Shown one piece after another: positions 43,569-52,513 of a stretch of DNA of 54,152 bases (the stretch's first letter is position 1; each line of letters opens with the position of its first letter). Source of the stretch: Myxococcota bacterium (lineage in GTDB: Bacteria > Myxococcota_A > UBA9160 > UBA4427); assembly GCA_028823175.1 (NCBI GenBank), contig JAPKBZ010000002.1, forward strand, positions 70,571-124,722. The letters are read 5' to 3'. The notes beneath the pieces were generated by a model. That model worked only from the letters and a program-made list of their open reading frames with translations. It had not been told where the DNA came from and ran no database searches. The translations under genes were made by a program, and so were the position numbers.

Positions 43569-44978
43569 TTGTCTATTTTTTCCCTGAGCATCAACGGTCA
43601 ATTAGTCGCTACGGAGAAAACCTTTGGCGTAGTAAACCCGGCGACCGAAGAGGTCTTCGCCCAAGCCCCCGATGCATCCAGGGACGATCTCGATGCGGCT
43701 GTGAAGGCTGCCCGGGACGCCTTTCCTGCGTGGAGAGATACCCCTCTCGAAAAAAGGCGTGAGCTATTGGGCGCCATGGCCGACCGGATCGAAGAGGAGC
43801 TCCCGCGACTTTCCGAAATCCTCGTGCGCGAACAGGGTAAAACTCTCGCCAACGCGCAGTTCGAAGTCGGGGGCACCGCAGCCTGGCTACGGGCCACGGC
43901 AGCGATCGAACTCCCCACCGAGATTCTTTCCGAAAGCGAGACCCAACGCATAGAACTCCGCCGTAATGCACTGGGCGTGGTCGGTGCCATAACTCCCTGG
44001 AATTTCCCCCTGCTGCTCTCGATCTGGAAGGTCGGGCCGGCCCTCGTGACGGGAAATACAGTGGTCCTCAAGCCCTCTCCCTATACGCCCCTGACGGTAC
44101 TCGCCTTCGGCGAAATCGTGCGTGAGATTCTCCCCGCCGGAGTTCTCAATGTCGTTTCCGGCGGCGATGAACTGGGAAGCTGGATCACCGAGCATCCCGA
44201 TATCCAGAAAATTTCATTTACGGGCTCTGGACCCACAGGCAAGAAAGTCATGTCCAGCGCGTCGGCAACCCTCAAGCGCATTACTCTCGAGCTTGGCGGC
44301 AATGACCCCGCCATCGTCCGGGCGGATGCAACCCCGTCAGAGGTCGCTGGCCCCATTTTTGACATGGCCTTCCAGAATAGTGGCCAGGTTTGTGGTGCAA
44401 TCAAGCGGCTCTACGTACACGAGGATATCTACGAATCCCTCTGTGACGAACTGGTCAAGAAGGCGAGCCAACGCAAGGTCGGAGAGGGCTTTACCGATGG
44501 GGTCGACTACGGACCCATCCAAAACCGGATGCAATTCGATCGCGTTTGTGAACTGGCCGAGAGCGCCCGAGCAGATGGCGCTCGTTTTCTCGTCGGTGGA
44601 GAGCCGACCGAGGCCAAGGGCTATTTCTTTCCAATCACACTCGTCGCAGACATCGAAGACGGCAGCCGGCTCGTCGACGAAGAACCCTTCGGACCTATCC
44701 TGCCAATCATCCGCTTCGGGGATGACGACGACGTGGTTAGCCGGGCAAACGCGACTTCCTTCGGGCTCGGTGGCTCGGTCTGGAGTGCAGACATCGAGAA
44801 GGCAACGGAGATGGCGAGCCGTCTCGAATCGGGCTCGGCCTGGGTGAATCAGCACTTCAACCTGAGCCCATTCCTTCCTTTCGGTGGGATCAAGGAGTCG
44901 GGCATGGGAGTCGAGAACGGTCCCTGGGGCCTGGCCGAGTTCACTTCGTCCCAAGTCCTGAACGTCAAGAAGGGCTAA
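43569..44978 (+). CDS. NAD(P)-dependent aldehyde dehydrogenase
   Basis: 469-residue aldehyde dehydrogenase. The start is TTG 43569, six bases after AGGAG; the frame runs back to 43491 but the extra residues are not family-like. Key residues are Glu241 in TLELGGNDP and Cys275 in NSGQVCGAIK, with ITPWNFPLLL and FTGSGPTGK nearby. The catalytic SGQxC context resembles succinate-semialdehyde/broad-range ALDHs. It oxidises an aldehyde to an acid; substrate not determined. Confidence 0.9.
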   Translation: MSIFSLSINGQLVATEKTFGVVNPATEEVFAQAPDASRDDLDAAVKAARDAFPAWRDTPLEKRRELLGAMADRIEEELPRLSEILVREQGKTLANAQFEVGGTAAWLRATAAIELPTEILSESETQRIELRRNALGVVGAITPWNFPLLLSIWKVGPALVTGNTVVLKPSPYTPLTVLAFGEIVREILPAGVLNVVSGGDELGSWITEHPDIQKISFTGSGPTGKKVMSSASATLKRITLELGGNDPAIVRADATPSEVAGPIFDMAFQNSGQVCGAIKRLYVHEDIYESLCDELVKKASQRKVGEGFTDGVDYGPIQNRMQFDRVCELAESARADGARFLVGGEPTEAKGYFFPITLVADIEDGSRLVDEEPFGPILPIIRFGDDDDVVSRANATSFGLGGSVWSADIEKATEMASRLESGSAWVNQHFNLSPFLPFGGIKESGMGVENGPWGLAEFTSSQVLNVKKG

Positions 44979-45027
44979 CCGACCCCCTCGAACATCGAGC
45001 CCGCGCCTGGGCCTTCCCGGGCATGAT

Positions 45028-46563
45028 ATGCCCAGCCTAAAAAAGCCCGAGCAGCCCAGGAAGCAGAGAGCCCCAGTGACCCGCAACCCCACCGAGAGGA
45101 GCCCGGGTCGCCGCCTAATCGCAGCCTGGTGGCCCATCGCCCTGGCATTGCTGGGCGTTGCAGTGCTCTATGGAACGACCCTTCGAGAAGGGCATGCCTG
45201 GGGTGGAGACAACGCAATGTACGTTCTCCACGCGCGCAATATCGTGGCTGGTCAGGACTATGCGGAGACGGGCTATATCTACAACGAAACCTCGGCGCGG
45301 CTCCCCCGGTCCTATCCGCCGATCTTTCCCCTCCTGCTCACACCCTGGGCGACCGCACCCGAAGTCGATTGGGCGCCCATGAAGCTCCTGACCGTCGCGT
45401 GCCTGATCGCGGCCCTGGGCTTTCTGGCAGGGGCTGAGCGCCCCCAGGCCGGACGCATGGAGGGGGCCGCTCTGGTCGCCCTGGTGGGCCTGAACCCGAT
45501 TCTTTGGGATTTCAAGGACAACGTCCTGTCCGAGTTCCCCTTCCTGATGTTCCTCTGCATCGCGCTCTGGGCCGCTCAGCGGAGCCACCGCGAAGCCGAG
45601 ACCAACCCTCGAGGCAATCGATGGGGACTTCTCCTCGGGGTATTCATCTACCTGGCCTACGGGACCCGGAGTGTCGGAGCGCTAGTCCTGCCGGCGCTTG
45701 CAGCAGCGGATCTCTTTGGCGAGGGCAGGCTAGAGCGCCGAACCTGGTTGGCCGCTCTGGTCTTTGTGCCCCTGGCGGTCGCCCAGAATCTCGCTCTCCA
45801 CAGCGAAGCAGGGCACCTCATCTACAAGCTGTCGAACCTTCAGAGCATGCTGCCCCTGGAGAATCTTTTCATTCACTACCCGAGGCTCTTCCTTGATTTC
45901 TGGCGCAGTGCCCCACCGATGGAGTTGCTCGGAACTACCGTCGCGATCGTCGCCTTCCTAGCCCTGGCGGTCGGTCTGGCTGGACGAGCACGGCGACGCG
46001 AGCTCGACGTTCTCGACTGGTACGTGCTGCTATCTCTCGCTTCCTACCTTCTTATTCGGCTCCACGACACGAGCCCCCCCCAACGCTACTGGATCCCACT
46101 CTTTCCCCTCTTCATTGTTCAGGTACTCAGGGGGATCCGCAGCTTGGAGCTAAAGCCATCGAGTTGGGGGCGTCCTCTTCTCGTTCCGGCTTTGATCGGC
46201 GGCTTTTGTGCCGCGGCCCTATTCGCCTTTGGGCTACAGATCGCCACTCTCGAACGCAATTCGATCACGCAAAGCATCACTGGACCGGACGCCCAGGAAC
46301 TCTATGGATTCGTTCGCAGCAAGACCCAGCCTGACGACACGCTGATCTTTTTCGAGCCCCGGGTGCTTGCCCTCTACACCGGCCGAAAAACTTCGGAGTT
46401 CCGAGTGGGCGGCAGCCGCGAAGAATGGATGAGCTACGCCGAGTCCATCGATGCTCGCTACTGGGTACGGCCAGGCGGGTTGCCCGAAAGCTACCGGGAC
46501 TCCCTGTCCATGGTTTTCGCCAACGACACCTTCTCGGTTTTCCGCTTCAATCGGTATCACTGA
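45028..46563 (+). CDS. GT39/ArnT-like polytopic membrane glycosyltransferase
   Basis: 511-residue protein with about ten membrane segments after a basic 30-residue N-terminus. The first loop has HAWGGDNAMYVLHARNIVAG, with Asp61 as in the catalytic loop of GT-C/dolichyl-phosphate-type transferases, and TSARLPRSYPPIFPLLL. A C-terminal globular tail is present. It probably moves sugars from a lipid carrier to an envelope acceptor. Start ATG 45028 has no strong ribosome site. It is downstream of the aldehyde dehydrogenase by 49 bp. Confidence 0.75.
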   Translation: MPSLKKPEQPRKQRAPVTRNPTERSPGRRLIAAWWPIALALLGVAVLYGTTLREGHAWGGDNAMYVLHARNIVAGQDYAETGYIYNETSARLPRSYPPIFPLLLTPWATAPEVDWAPMKLLTVACLIAALGFLAGAERPQAGRMEGAALVALVGLNPILWDFKDNVLSEFPFLMFLCIALWAAQRSHREAETNPRGNRWGLLLGVFIYLAYGTRSVGALVLPALAAADLFGEGRLERRTWLAALVFVPLAVAQNLALHSEAGHLIYKLSNLQSMLPLENLFIHYPRLFLDFWRSAPPMELLGTTVAIVAFLALAVGLAGRARRRELDVLDWYVLLSLASYLLIRLHDTSPPQRYWIPLFPLFIVQVLRGIRSLELKPSSWGRPLLVPALIGGFCAAALFAFGLQIATLERNSITQSITGPDAQELYGFVRSKTQPDDTLIFFEPRVLALYTGRKTSEFRVGGSREEWMSYAESIDARYWVRPGGLPESYRDSLSMVFANDTFSVFRFNRYH

Positions 46564-46640
46564 AAACGGAACCCATGGGCGAGGGAGCCCGTCTCGCCCG
46601 AATGAAACGGACGAAACCACTCCCACGCCCCGAAGAGCGC

Positions 46641-47918
46641 CTAGGCGTGCGCGGGTCGGCCGGGTCGGCGTGAGCGGTTCCGGCGCGGCGGGGCAGCTGC
46701 CCTCGAACGCCCGGAGCCGGCCCCTCTCGAAGTCTGAGAGGACTTCTCGGGCTTCTTCTTCAACTCGTCAGAATCGCTCTCAAATCCCTCGATGACCCTT
46801 CGGTCGATCGGCGCGCCCAATTTCCTCTCGGTAGCGCGCAGCCAGGCGAGATCTTCCCGGGTCGTGAAGGTCAGGGCTCGGCCTTCGTTTTCGGAGCGGC
46901 CGGTACGACCGGTCCGATGGGTATAGGCCTCGGGCGTGTTAGGCACATCGAAGTTGATCACATGCGATACACCCTGCACGTCGATCCCGCGCGCCACGAT
47001 ATCCGTGGCCACAAGGACATCGTATTGCCCCTTGCGAAATCCCTTCATCGCCCGATCGCGTTGGGATTGGGACATATTCCCCTGCAGGCTAATGGCGCGA
47101 TGCCCCGACTGGTCGAGCTGACGGGCGATCCGCTTGGCCCGGTGCTTCGTGCGAGTAAAGACGATCGCCGACTCACACGATTCCTCGGACAGAATCCTCT
47201 CGAGCAAGTCCCGCTTCCGATCTTCGCGAATAGGAAGCAACGCATGATCGATGGTCTCTGCTGGGCCCGAGACCGAGAGCTGGGCCACATGAGGATCACG
47301 CAAGAGCCCATCCGCCAGCTTCCGAATCTCGGTCGGCATGGTTGCCGAAAAGAGAAGATTTTGGCGGTTGGCCGGAAGCGATTTCAGGATCCGGCGAAGG
47401 TCGGGCAGAAAGCCCATGTCAAACATATGATCGGCTTCGTCAAGAACAAGAGCCTCGATATTTCGCAGTTGCAGAACACCCTGGCCGATCAAATCTAGAA
47501 CCCGGCCTGGGCATCCCACCACAATCTCGGGGTTCGCTCGCAGTGCCTTGATCTGACCGTGGGCAGAAACACCGCCGAAAACCGTCACAGCTTTCACCCG
47601 GGTATAGCGAGCCAGGCTTCGGATCTCGGCATCGATCTGTGTCGCCAGTTCACGCGTCGGCGCCAGTATCAGGGCACGCGGACCGGGGGCACGCTCGTGA
47701 ACGAACCGGTCGAGGAGCGGAAGCGCAAAGGCCGCTGTCTTTCCTGTTCCTGTCTGTGCAAGCCCAAGTACGTCGCGCCCCGTCAGGGCCGCCGGAATGG
47801 TTTCGACCTGGATGGGCCGGGGATCTTCGAAACCCGCGGCTTCCAGGCCGCGAATCAGGGTTGAGTGGAAGCCGAACAGGTCGAAGCCCGCCGGCGAGTC
47901 GTTCGTTGATACAGACAT
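46641..47918 (-). CDS. DEAD-box RNA helicase (RhlE-like)
   Basis: 425 residues from ATG 47918. All core motifs are present: Q motif, AQTGTGKTAAF (Lys60), PTRELATQ, LDEAD (159-163), SAT, HRTGRTGR. The C-terminal tail beyond about 370 is short and rich in Arg, Lys and Ser, typical of RhlE-type helicases that remodel RNA in ribosome assembly or cold response. The frame stays open another 138 codons upstream without a family match or start signal; I do not include them. Confidence 0.92.
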   Translation of the reverse strand: MSVSTNDSPAGFDLFGFHSTLIRGLEAAGFEDPRPIQVETIPAALTGRDVLGLAQTGTGKTAAFALPLLDRFVHERAPGPRALILAPTRELATQIDAEIRSLARYTRVKAVTVFGGVSAHGQIKALRANPEIVVGCPGRVLDLIGQGVLQLRNIEALVLDEADHMFDMGFLPDLRRILKSLPANRQNLLFSATMPTEIRKLADGLLRDPHVAQLSVSGPAETIDHALLPIREDRKRDLLERILSEESCESAIVFTRTKHRAKRIARQLDQSGHRAISLQGNMSQSQRDRAMKGFRKGQYDVLVATDIVARGIDVQGVSHVINFDVPNTPEAYTHRTGRTGRSENEGRALTFTTREDLAWLRATERKLGAPIDRRVIEGFESDSDELKKKPEKSSQTSRGAGSGRSRAAAPPRRNRSRRPGRPAHA

Positions 47919-48405
47919 CTTGCTTAAAAGTTCTCCACCGCGAGGCGTGTGCAGAGCACAGGCCTGGCAGTTATTGTATTCCAGTGCCCCACCGGGTTCG
48001 GGCAAATCGAAGCGCACACTGCGAAACGAGTTGCAAAAACGAGTTGCGAATAGGGGGGTGGCACTAAATGATTTGCGGCGTGACCTCGGCAGGATTTGCA
48101 GTCGGTCCAATGCCGCCGCTGGCGAGTCGCATTCGACCCGCGTCGGCCCTTGAGTAGCGCGTTCCCACCCCCGTGGCCAATTTCCTCGCACCGGGTCCCG
48201 TTTTTTATTGCCCCGCGGGGGGCAAGGACTCGGGCCTCTGTGCGCTCGGCTGGGCTGGGGTCTGGGTCGAAATCCCTCGCCGGTTCCCGGGCTTCCCCGC
48301 CCCGACTGCTTGATAAACGCGAGCGTGCCCATCTAGACTTGCTCACTCACACTAGCCGATCGCGGACCGGACCGGAAAACCCGAATGAGAGGGGAACACA
48401 CGAAG
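47919..48405. other. 487-bp intergenic region between helicase and hydrolase genes
   Basis: The region separates two divergent genes and shows no gene. It contains an 11-bp direct repeat AAACGAGTTGC at 48024-48034 and 48037-48047, and a TTGCCCC/GGGGCAA hairpin (48208-48225) with a T-run before it on the plus strand. Helicases of this class often have long regulated leaders, so a leader RNA on the minus strand is possible, but I see no known motif. Confidence 0.5.
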
Positions 48406-49629
48406 ATGGAACAAGTCAAGCCCGAGGATGTCGGACTCTCCAGCGCGCGGTTGGCCCGCATCGACGACCACCTACGCGAGCGCTACATCGAGCCCGGGAA
48501 AATTTCCGGAGCCCTCACCCTGGTCGCTCGCCGTGGTGCCATCGCCCATCTCTCGCCGCTGGGCCATATGGAACTCGAGCGTGAACGCCCGTTGAAAGAG
48601 GACGCGATCTTTCGCATCTACTCGATGACGAAACCCATCACATCCATCGCCACCATGATGCTCTACGAGAGGGGGCTCTTTCAGCTGCGAGATCCCGTCA
48701 AGAATTTCATTCCCGCATTTGCCGACCAGGGCGTATTCAAGATGGGGGCCTACCCGCACTTCCTCACCGAGCCTCCCTCGCGACCCATGCGCATTCGGGA
48801 CCTGCTGACCCACACATCGGGCCTGACTTACGGATTCATGCACAGAACACCCGTGGATGCCGGCTATCGCAAGGCCGGACTCGAAGGGGTGAATCGCACG
48901 GGAAACCTCGAAGAGACGGTTCAGAAGATTGCGAGCCTTCCCCTGGAATTTTCGCCGGGCGAACACTGGAATTACTCGATGGCGACGGATGTCCTGGGCT
49001 ATCTCGTTCAGGTCGTTTCGGGAAAACCCTTCGAAGATTTTCTACGCGAGGAAATATTTGAGCCCCTGGGCATGGTGGATACCGGATTCTTCGTACCCCC
49101 CGAAAAACAATCACGACTTCCAGCCTGTTACGAACGACAAATGAATCGTAAGACCGTCCTCCAGGACGATCCGGCCACGAGCCCCTACCTGAAGCCGCCC
49201 GGTTTTCCCTCGGGCGGCGGCGGTCTCGTGTCCACCGCCCACGACTACGCGCGCTTCGCCGAAATGCTTTGCCGCGGCGGAGAACTCGACGGCGCCCGCA
49301 TCGTCTCGCGCAAGACCATCGAACTCATGACCCAAAATCACCTGCCCGGGGACGTAGATCTCACCGAGATGGCCCAGGGTTCATTTTCAGAAACCCCCTA
49401 CGAAGGCGTCGGCTTTGGACTCGGATTCTCAGTCAATCTCGGCCCGGCCCGCACCGGCGCAACGGGAAGCCAGGGTGAATTCGCCTGGGGGGGGGCGGCG
49501 AGCACCGCGTTCTGGGTGGACCCGGCCGAAGAGCTCTCGGTGGTCTTCCTCACCCAGCTCCTGCCCAGCGCAACCTACGATTTTCGCGCCCAGCTCAGAT
49601 CGATCGTATACGGCGCCATTATCGATTGA
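48406..49629 (+). CDS. serine hydrolase of the beta-lactamase/esterase family
   Basis: 407 residues from ATG 48406 (GAGAGGGGA eleven bases before). The SxxK motif is S73-M-T-K76, Tyr190 is in HWNYSMATDVLG (YxA form instead of YxN), and RDLLTHTSGLTYG is the usual core. It is of the class C beta-lactamase/DD-peptidase/esterase EstB fold. There is no signal peptide, so it is more likely a cytoplasmic esterase than a wall enzyme or resistance factor. It stands alone with an amidohydrolase converging behind it. Confidence 0.9.
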   Translation: MEQVKPEDVGLSSARLARIDDHLRERYIEPGKISGALTLVARRGAIAHLSPLGHMELERERPLKEDAIFRIYSMTKPITSIATMMLYERGLFQLRDPVKNFIPAFADQGVFKMGAYPHFLTEPPSRPMRIRDLLTHTSGLTYGFMHRTPVDAGYRKAGLEGVNRTGNLEETVQKIASLPLEFSPGEHWNYSMATDVLGYLVQVVSGKPFEDFLREEIFEPLGMVDTGFFVPPEKQSRLPACYERQMNRKTVLQDDPATSPYLKPPGFPSGGGGLVSTAHDYARFAEMLCRGGELDGARIVSRKTIELMTQNHLPGDVDLTEMAQGSFSETPYEGVGFGLGFSVNLGPARTGATGSQGEFAWGGAASTAFWVDPAEELSVVFLTQLLPSATYDFRAQLRSIVYGAIID

Positions 49630-49661
49630 GAGCCGTTTCCGGCGAAGGCCGCGAGCGCGCC

Positions 49662-50831
49662 TCAGGCCTGGCGGTAGGCCTCGAGGGCATTGGCTCCCAG
49701 GAAACCGCTTCGAAGTGCCTCGGGCAATTCCCCCACCAGACGTGCCAGTTCGGGAATATAATCCGGGGGATGGTCCGGGTGCGGGAAATCCGAGGCCCAA
49801 AAAAATCGATCGGCTCCCACGCCGGGAATAATCGCCGCCAGGGACTTCTCGTCCGGGTCGCCCGAGATCCAGCATTGACGCCGGAAATAGAAGCTGGGTT
49901 TTTCGGGCAAAAGCTCCCTGACGCGAAAGCCCTGGGGTGAGGCGTACACGGTATCCATTCGATCGAGCCAATAGCCCACCCACCCCGCGCCCGATTCCAG
50001 AACCGCCACCCGGAGGCCGGGAAAAAGCTCGAAGACGCCATACTGAAAGAGCGATGTAAAGGCGTGGCGAACCGCGTCCGCCGAAATGACGTTGAGGAAG
50101 AAAGCGTATTTCCCGCTCGTGTATTCACCGAAGCGACCTGGGGACGTCCACTTGGGCTCGAGCGAAGGGTGAATGCCGAAGGTCAGCCCGCACTCCTGGG
50201 CAGCACTAAAAACCCGGTGATGGGCCGGATCGCCCAGGGGGCGACGTGTCCACTGGAAGGGCGCCACGAAGACCCCAGCCGCCCCGGCTTCCGCGACCCG
50301 AAAGACCTCTCGCTCGGCGGCCTCGGGATCGCCCAGAGAAAGCTGGGCGACGGGCAGCAGACGCCCATTCGACCCCGAACAGAAATCTACGATCCAACGG
50401 TTGTAGGCCCGAAGGCATGCCTGGGTGAGCGCCTCGTCCTCGCACTCGGCAATCCAGAAGAGCGTCAGCGTCGGGTAGAGAAAGGCTCGCTCGATATTCT
50501 CCTGGTCGAGGCGCGCGAGTCGCTCGAGAGGATCCATCGCGCCCAGGGGCGCTTCATCCACGTACTTGAGCCCGGTCTTGTCGGGACGCTCATAGATGTG
50601 GCCGGCCACGCGATCCATGGCGCCCAGGCCCGCGGGCATCCCGCCCCGAACGATTTTCGAAACTGCCCCATCGATCTCCAAATATTCGAGACCGGCGTCA
50701 TCCGCCCGGATCGTGGGGGCGCGGTCTCGAAAGGCCGGCTCCAGGTACTCTCTCCAAAGGTCGGGCGGCTCGAGCACATGGCCATCGCCATCGACGGCAC
50801 CGTTCAACTCGAGCCGGGGGAGCGGTTTCAT
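49662..50831 (-). CDS. amidohydrolase family 2 (ACMSD-like) protein
   Basis: 389-residue metal-dependent TIM-barrel protein. The N-terminal metal motif is VDGDGHVLEP, a central His is in FGIHPSLEP, and the late Asp is in WASDFPHPDHPP. Family members decarboxylate or hydrolyse small carboxylic or aromatic substrates. ATG 50831 follows GTGAGAG; the frame opens from a TTG 18 bases before. It may belong with the downstream catabolic genes. Confidence 0.9.
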   Translation of the reverse strand: MKPLPRLELNGAVDGDGHVLEPPDLWREYLEPAFRDRAPTIRADDAGLEYLEIDGAVSKIVRGGMPAGLGAMDRVAGHIYERPDKTGLKYVDEAPLGAMDPLERLARLDQENIERAFLYPTLTLFWIAECEDEALTQACLRAYNRWIVDFCSGSNGRLLPVAQLSLGDPEAAEREVFRVAEAGAAGVFVAPFQWTRRPLGDPAHHRVFSAAQECGLTFGIHPSLEPKWTSPGRFGEYTSGKYAFFLNVISADAVRHAFTSLFQYGVFELFPGLRVAVLESGAGWVGYWLDRMDTVYASPQGFRVRELLPEKPSFYFRRQCWISGDPDEKSLAAIIPGVGADRFFWASDFPHPDHPPDYIPELARLVGELPEALRSGFLGANALEAYRQA

Positions 50832-50886
50832 GGCGAGACTCTCACCCAAGTGAGATCTCTTTGCATCCCACGGTATCGCCGAGCGC

Positions 50887-52191
50887 TCAGAAGCGAAGGC
50901 TGATCTTGAGTTTCAGAGCATCGTATTGTTTGTAGAAAACATACGAGGCATCCAGGGAAATTGGGGAATAGGCCGCGATCCCTGTCTTGCCCACCAGTCC
51001 CACGCCCACTCCGACCTCGTGGGTATATTGCAACCAGAGGGTGTCGACGAAATAAGAGGTCTGTGTGAAGAAGACGCTGGCCCGCAGGGGCGAGGAGAAC
51101 AAAGTCGGGGAGAACTCGCGGTTCAGCGAGATACCGTTCTTCAGAACGACATTCGTGAGGTCGTAATCGAGCTCAATCCCCTCGATCTTGATTCCGTCAA
51201 TCGAGTTGGCGACACCCACCATGTTGCGCAGTTCGAGCCAGTACTCGCGGATCGGGTGGCGAATGTGACTCACCAAGGAAACCGAGTACATGGCACCCAC
51301 CCCACCCACGTCCACCGAACCTGCGATCCCGCCCCGGGCCACCAGGGAAAGATTCCACCAATTCTTGATCCGTGCCTGGAGCCCCAACCCGAAATGACCG
51401 ATTCCAGTCAGAGCGTCACCCTCACCGACGCTGAACATGAAAGCCAGATCGGTGAGCACCGAGACGCGGCGGCTGGGGTTCCAGGCAAAGGCCAGGTCGA
51501 GTTCGTAGGTCTCGCCCCCATAAGGACCAGCCGCGAAATGGCCAAAGTTGAAATCCACTTTCGACAGGTTGGGAATATCCTCGGTACCCATGGGAAAATT
51601 AGAGAGGAAGGGGCCCATGCTGCCCAACTCAAAATCGCCGTCGAACATCCGGCTCTCAAGGCTGTTCGGATTCCCTGCCACCGGGTCAACCGGAGAGGAT
51701 CCAACAAATTCCACGAGCAGCCCGTTCAGTTCTGCGCGCTGTCCGCGGTCGCCCTTGAGCCAGGCCTGAAAGTCGGCCCCGTTCTCGTCTCGCGTCGTTC
51801 CTTCTCTAAATTCGACTTTGACATCCGTCCCCACGATTTCAAAGCGAAGCGAAACAAGATTGGCGTCGTAGGTCAGGCGCGTCGCAACGCCGCGCAAATT
51901 GAGGTTCGCAGTCATCCCCATTTCCGGTTGGTAGATATTGGCTCCGGAGGGATCTCTTCCGAAGAGCTCGATCAGACTTCCCTGGTCGAAAAGGTCTCCG
52001 ACTTGGAGGAAGGAATTGGTCGAGGTCGATGCGGCGGCGCCGCCCTCGAGCACGATATCAACGATAAAGAGAGCTCGGCCCCAGCTCTCGCCCGCGATGC
52101 CAAGGCAGAGGCCAGCCATCACAAGTCCCCTGAGCACTCTCCCCTTCACGGCCGTGGCTGTAGCGCGTCTGCTCTGTTTCCAATTTTCCAC
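50887..52191 (-). CDS. putative outer-membrane beta-barrel protein, uncharacterised
   Basis: 434 residues from GTG 52191. A basic N-terminus and hydrophobic LVMAGLCLGIAGESWGRA form a signal peptide. The body alternates polar and hydrophobic residues with many Gly, Tyr and Trp in short strands (for example TYELDLAFAW, WNLSLVARGG), and the protein ends LKLKISLRF, with terminal Phe as in BAM-recognised barrels. I recognise no named family. A porin or transport channel in the outer membrane is likely. The ribosome site before the GTG is weak. Confidence 0.72.
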   Translation of the reverse strand: MENWKQSRRATATAVKGRVLRGLVMAGLCLGIAGESWGRALFIVDIVLEGGAAASTSTNSFLQVGDLFDQGSLIELFGRDPSGANIYQPEMGMTANLNLRGVATRLTYDANLVSLRFEIVGTDVKVEFREGTTRDENGADFQAWLKGDRGQRAELNGLLVEFVGSSPVDPVAGNPNSLESRMFDGDFELGSMGPFLSNFPMGTEDIPNLSKVDFNFGHFAAGPYGGETYELDLAFAWNPSRRVSVLTDLAFMFSVGEGDALTGIGHFGLGLQARIKNWWNLSLVARGGIAGSVDVGGVGAMYSVSLVSHIRHPIREYWLELRNMVGVANSIDGIKIEGIELDYDLTNVVLKNGISLNREFSPTLFSSPLRASVFFTQTSYFVDTLWLQYTHEVGVGVGLVGKTGIAAYSPISLDASYVFYKQYDALKLKISLRF

Positions 52192-52244
52192 CCCCCCAGG
52201 ATAGAGAACTCCGGGCCCAGGATCGAACCCCTTCGCTGTCAGCC

Positions 52245-52286
52245 GCCCTTCAGCTGCGCCCTTTAGCCCCGCCCATCAGCCCCGCC
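52245..52286. repeat. imperfect 13-bp tandem repeat, about 3.2 copies
   Basis: Units start at 52245, 52258, 52271 and (partial) 52284. Consensus GCCCTTCAGCCCC with a few changes; the second and third units differ at two positions. A weakly related copy precedes them at 52235. It lies 54 bases upstream of the barrel protein's start codon. No function is evident. Confidence 0.6.
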
Positions 52287-52394
52287 ACCCGACTCGCGAA
52301 GCGCGCGAGGCACCCCGGAGCCGGCGGCGGCTGGGCCCCAGGCTAAGACCGGGACGACGCGACGCGTTGATCCGGTCCAGAAGCTCCCCCACCG

Positions 52395-52436
52395 CTATCT
52401 CCGCAACGGAGCCGCGCAGCTCTAGAGATAGTTGCG
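52395..52436 (+). promoter_or_regulatory. structured leader with competing stems upstream of ThDP enzyme
   Basis: CTATCTC (52395-52401) pairs with GAGATAG (52425-52431). CGCAAC (52402-52407) pairs with GTTGCG (52431-52436), which shares a base and cannot form independently of the first stem except as a pseudoknot. An inner hairpin GAGC/GCTC (52409-52422) lies between. About 80 bases before the start codon. It does not match the known TPP riboswitch, so a new leader or chance are both possible. Confidence 0.4.
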
Positions 52437-52513
52437 CCCATGCCTCCGGGGCCCGGGCGTGTTACTCGTTGAAGGCGGCCCCAATCGAGCCGAAACCCCT
52501 ACGGGAGGATCCC

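Larger units (their letters stand above)
52192..52513. other. 322-bp region with tandem repeats and a structured leader
   Basis: No gene; the forward frame is open from 52367 but a strong ribosome site only precedes ATG 52514. A 13-bp tandem repeat (52245-52286), a small hairpin (52293-52309) and a nested set of inverted repeats (52395-52436) lie here. The promoters of two divergent genes must be within it. Confidence 0.5.

Noticed and set aside
48201-48225. T-run next to a GC hairpin, as an intrinsic terminator
   Set aside because: On the plus strand the T-run precedes the stem, and on the minus strand the stem is followed by A residues, so neither orientation gives a terminator.
47919-48332. 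138-codon N-terminal extension of the helicase
   Set aside because: In frame but Arg/Pro-rich and without a start signal; family proteins begin near ATG 47918.
52211-52233. tRNA T-arm-like sequence on the minus strand
   Set aside because: GGTTCGATC resembles a T-loop but the flanking bases do not pair as a T-stem and no acceptor or anticodon arm follows.
50926-52266. 446-codon plus-strand open frame
   Set aside because: Antisense to the barrel protein and without motif; runs into the intergenic region.
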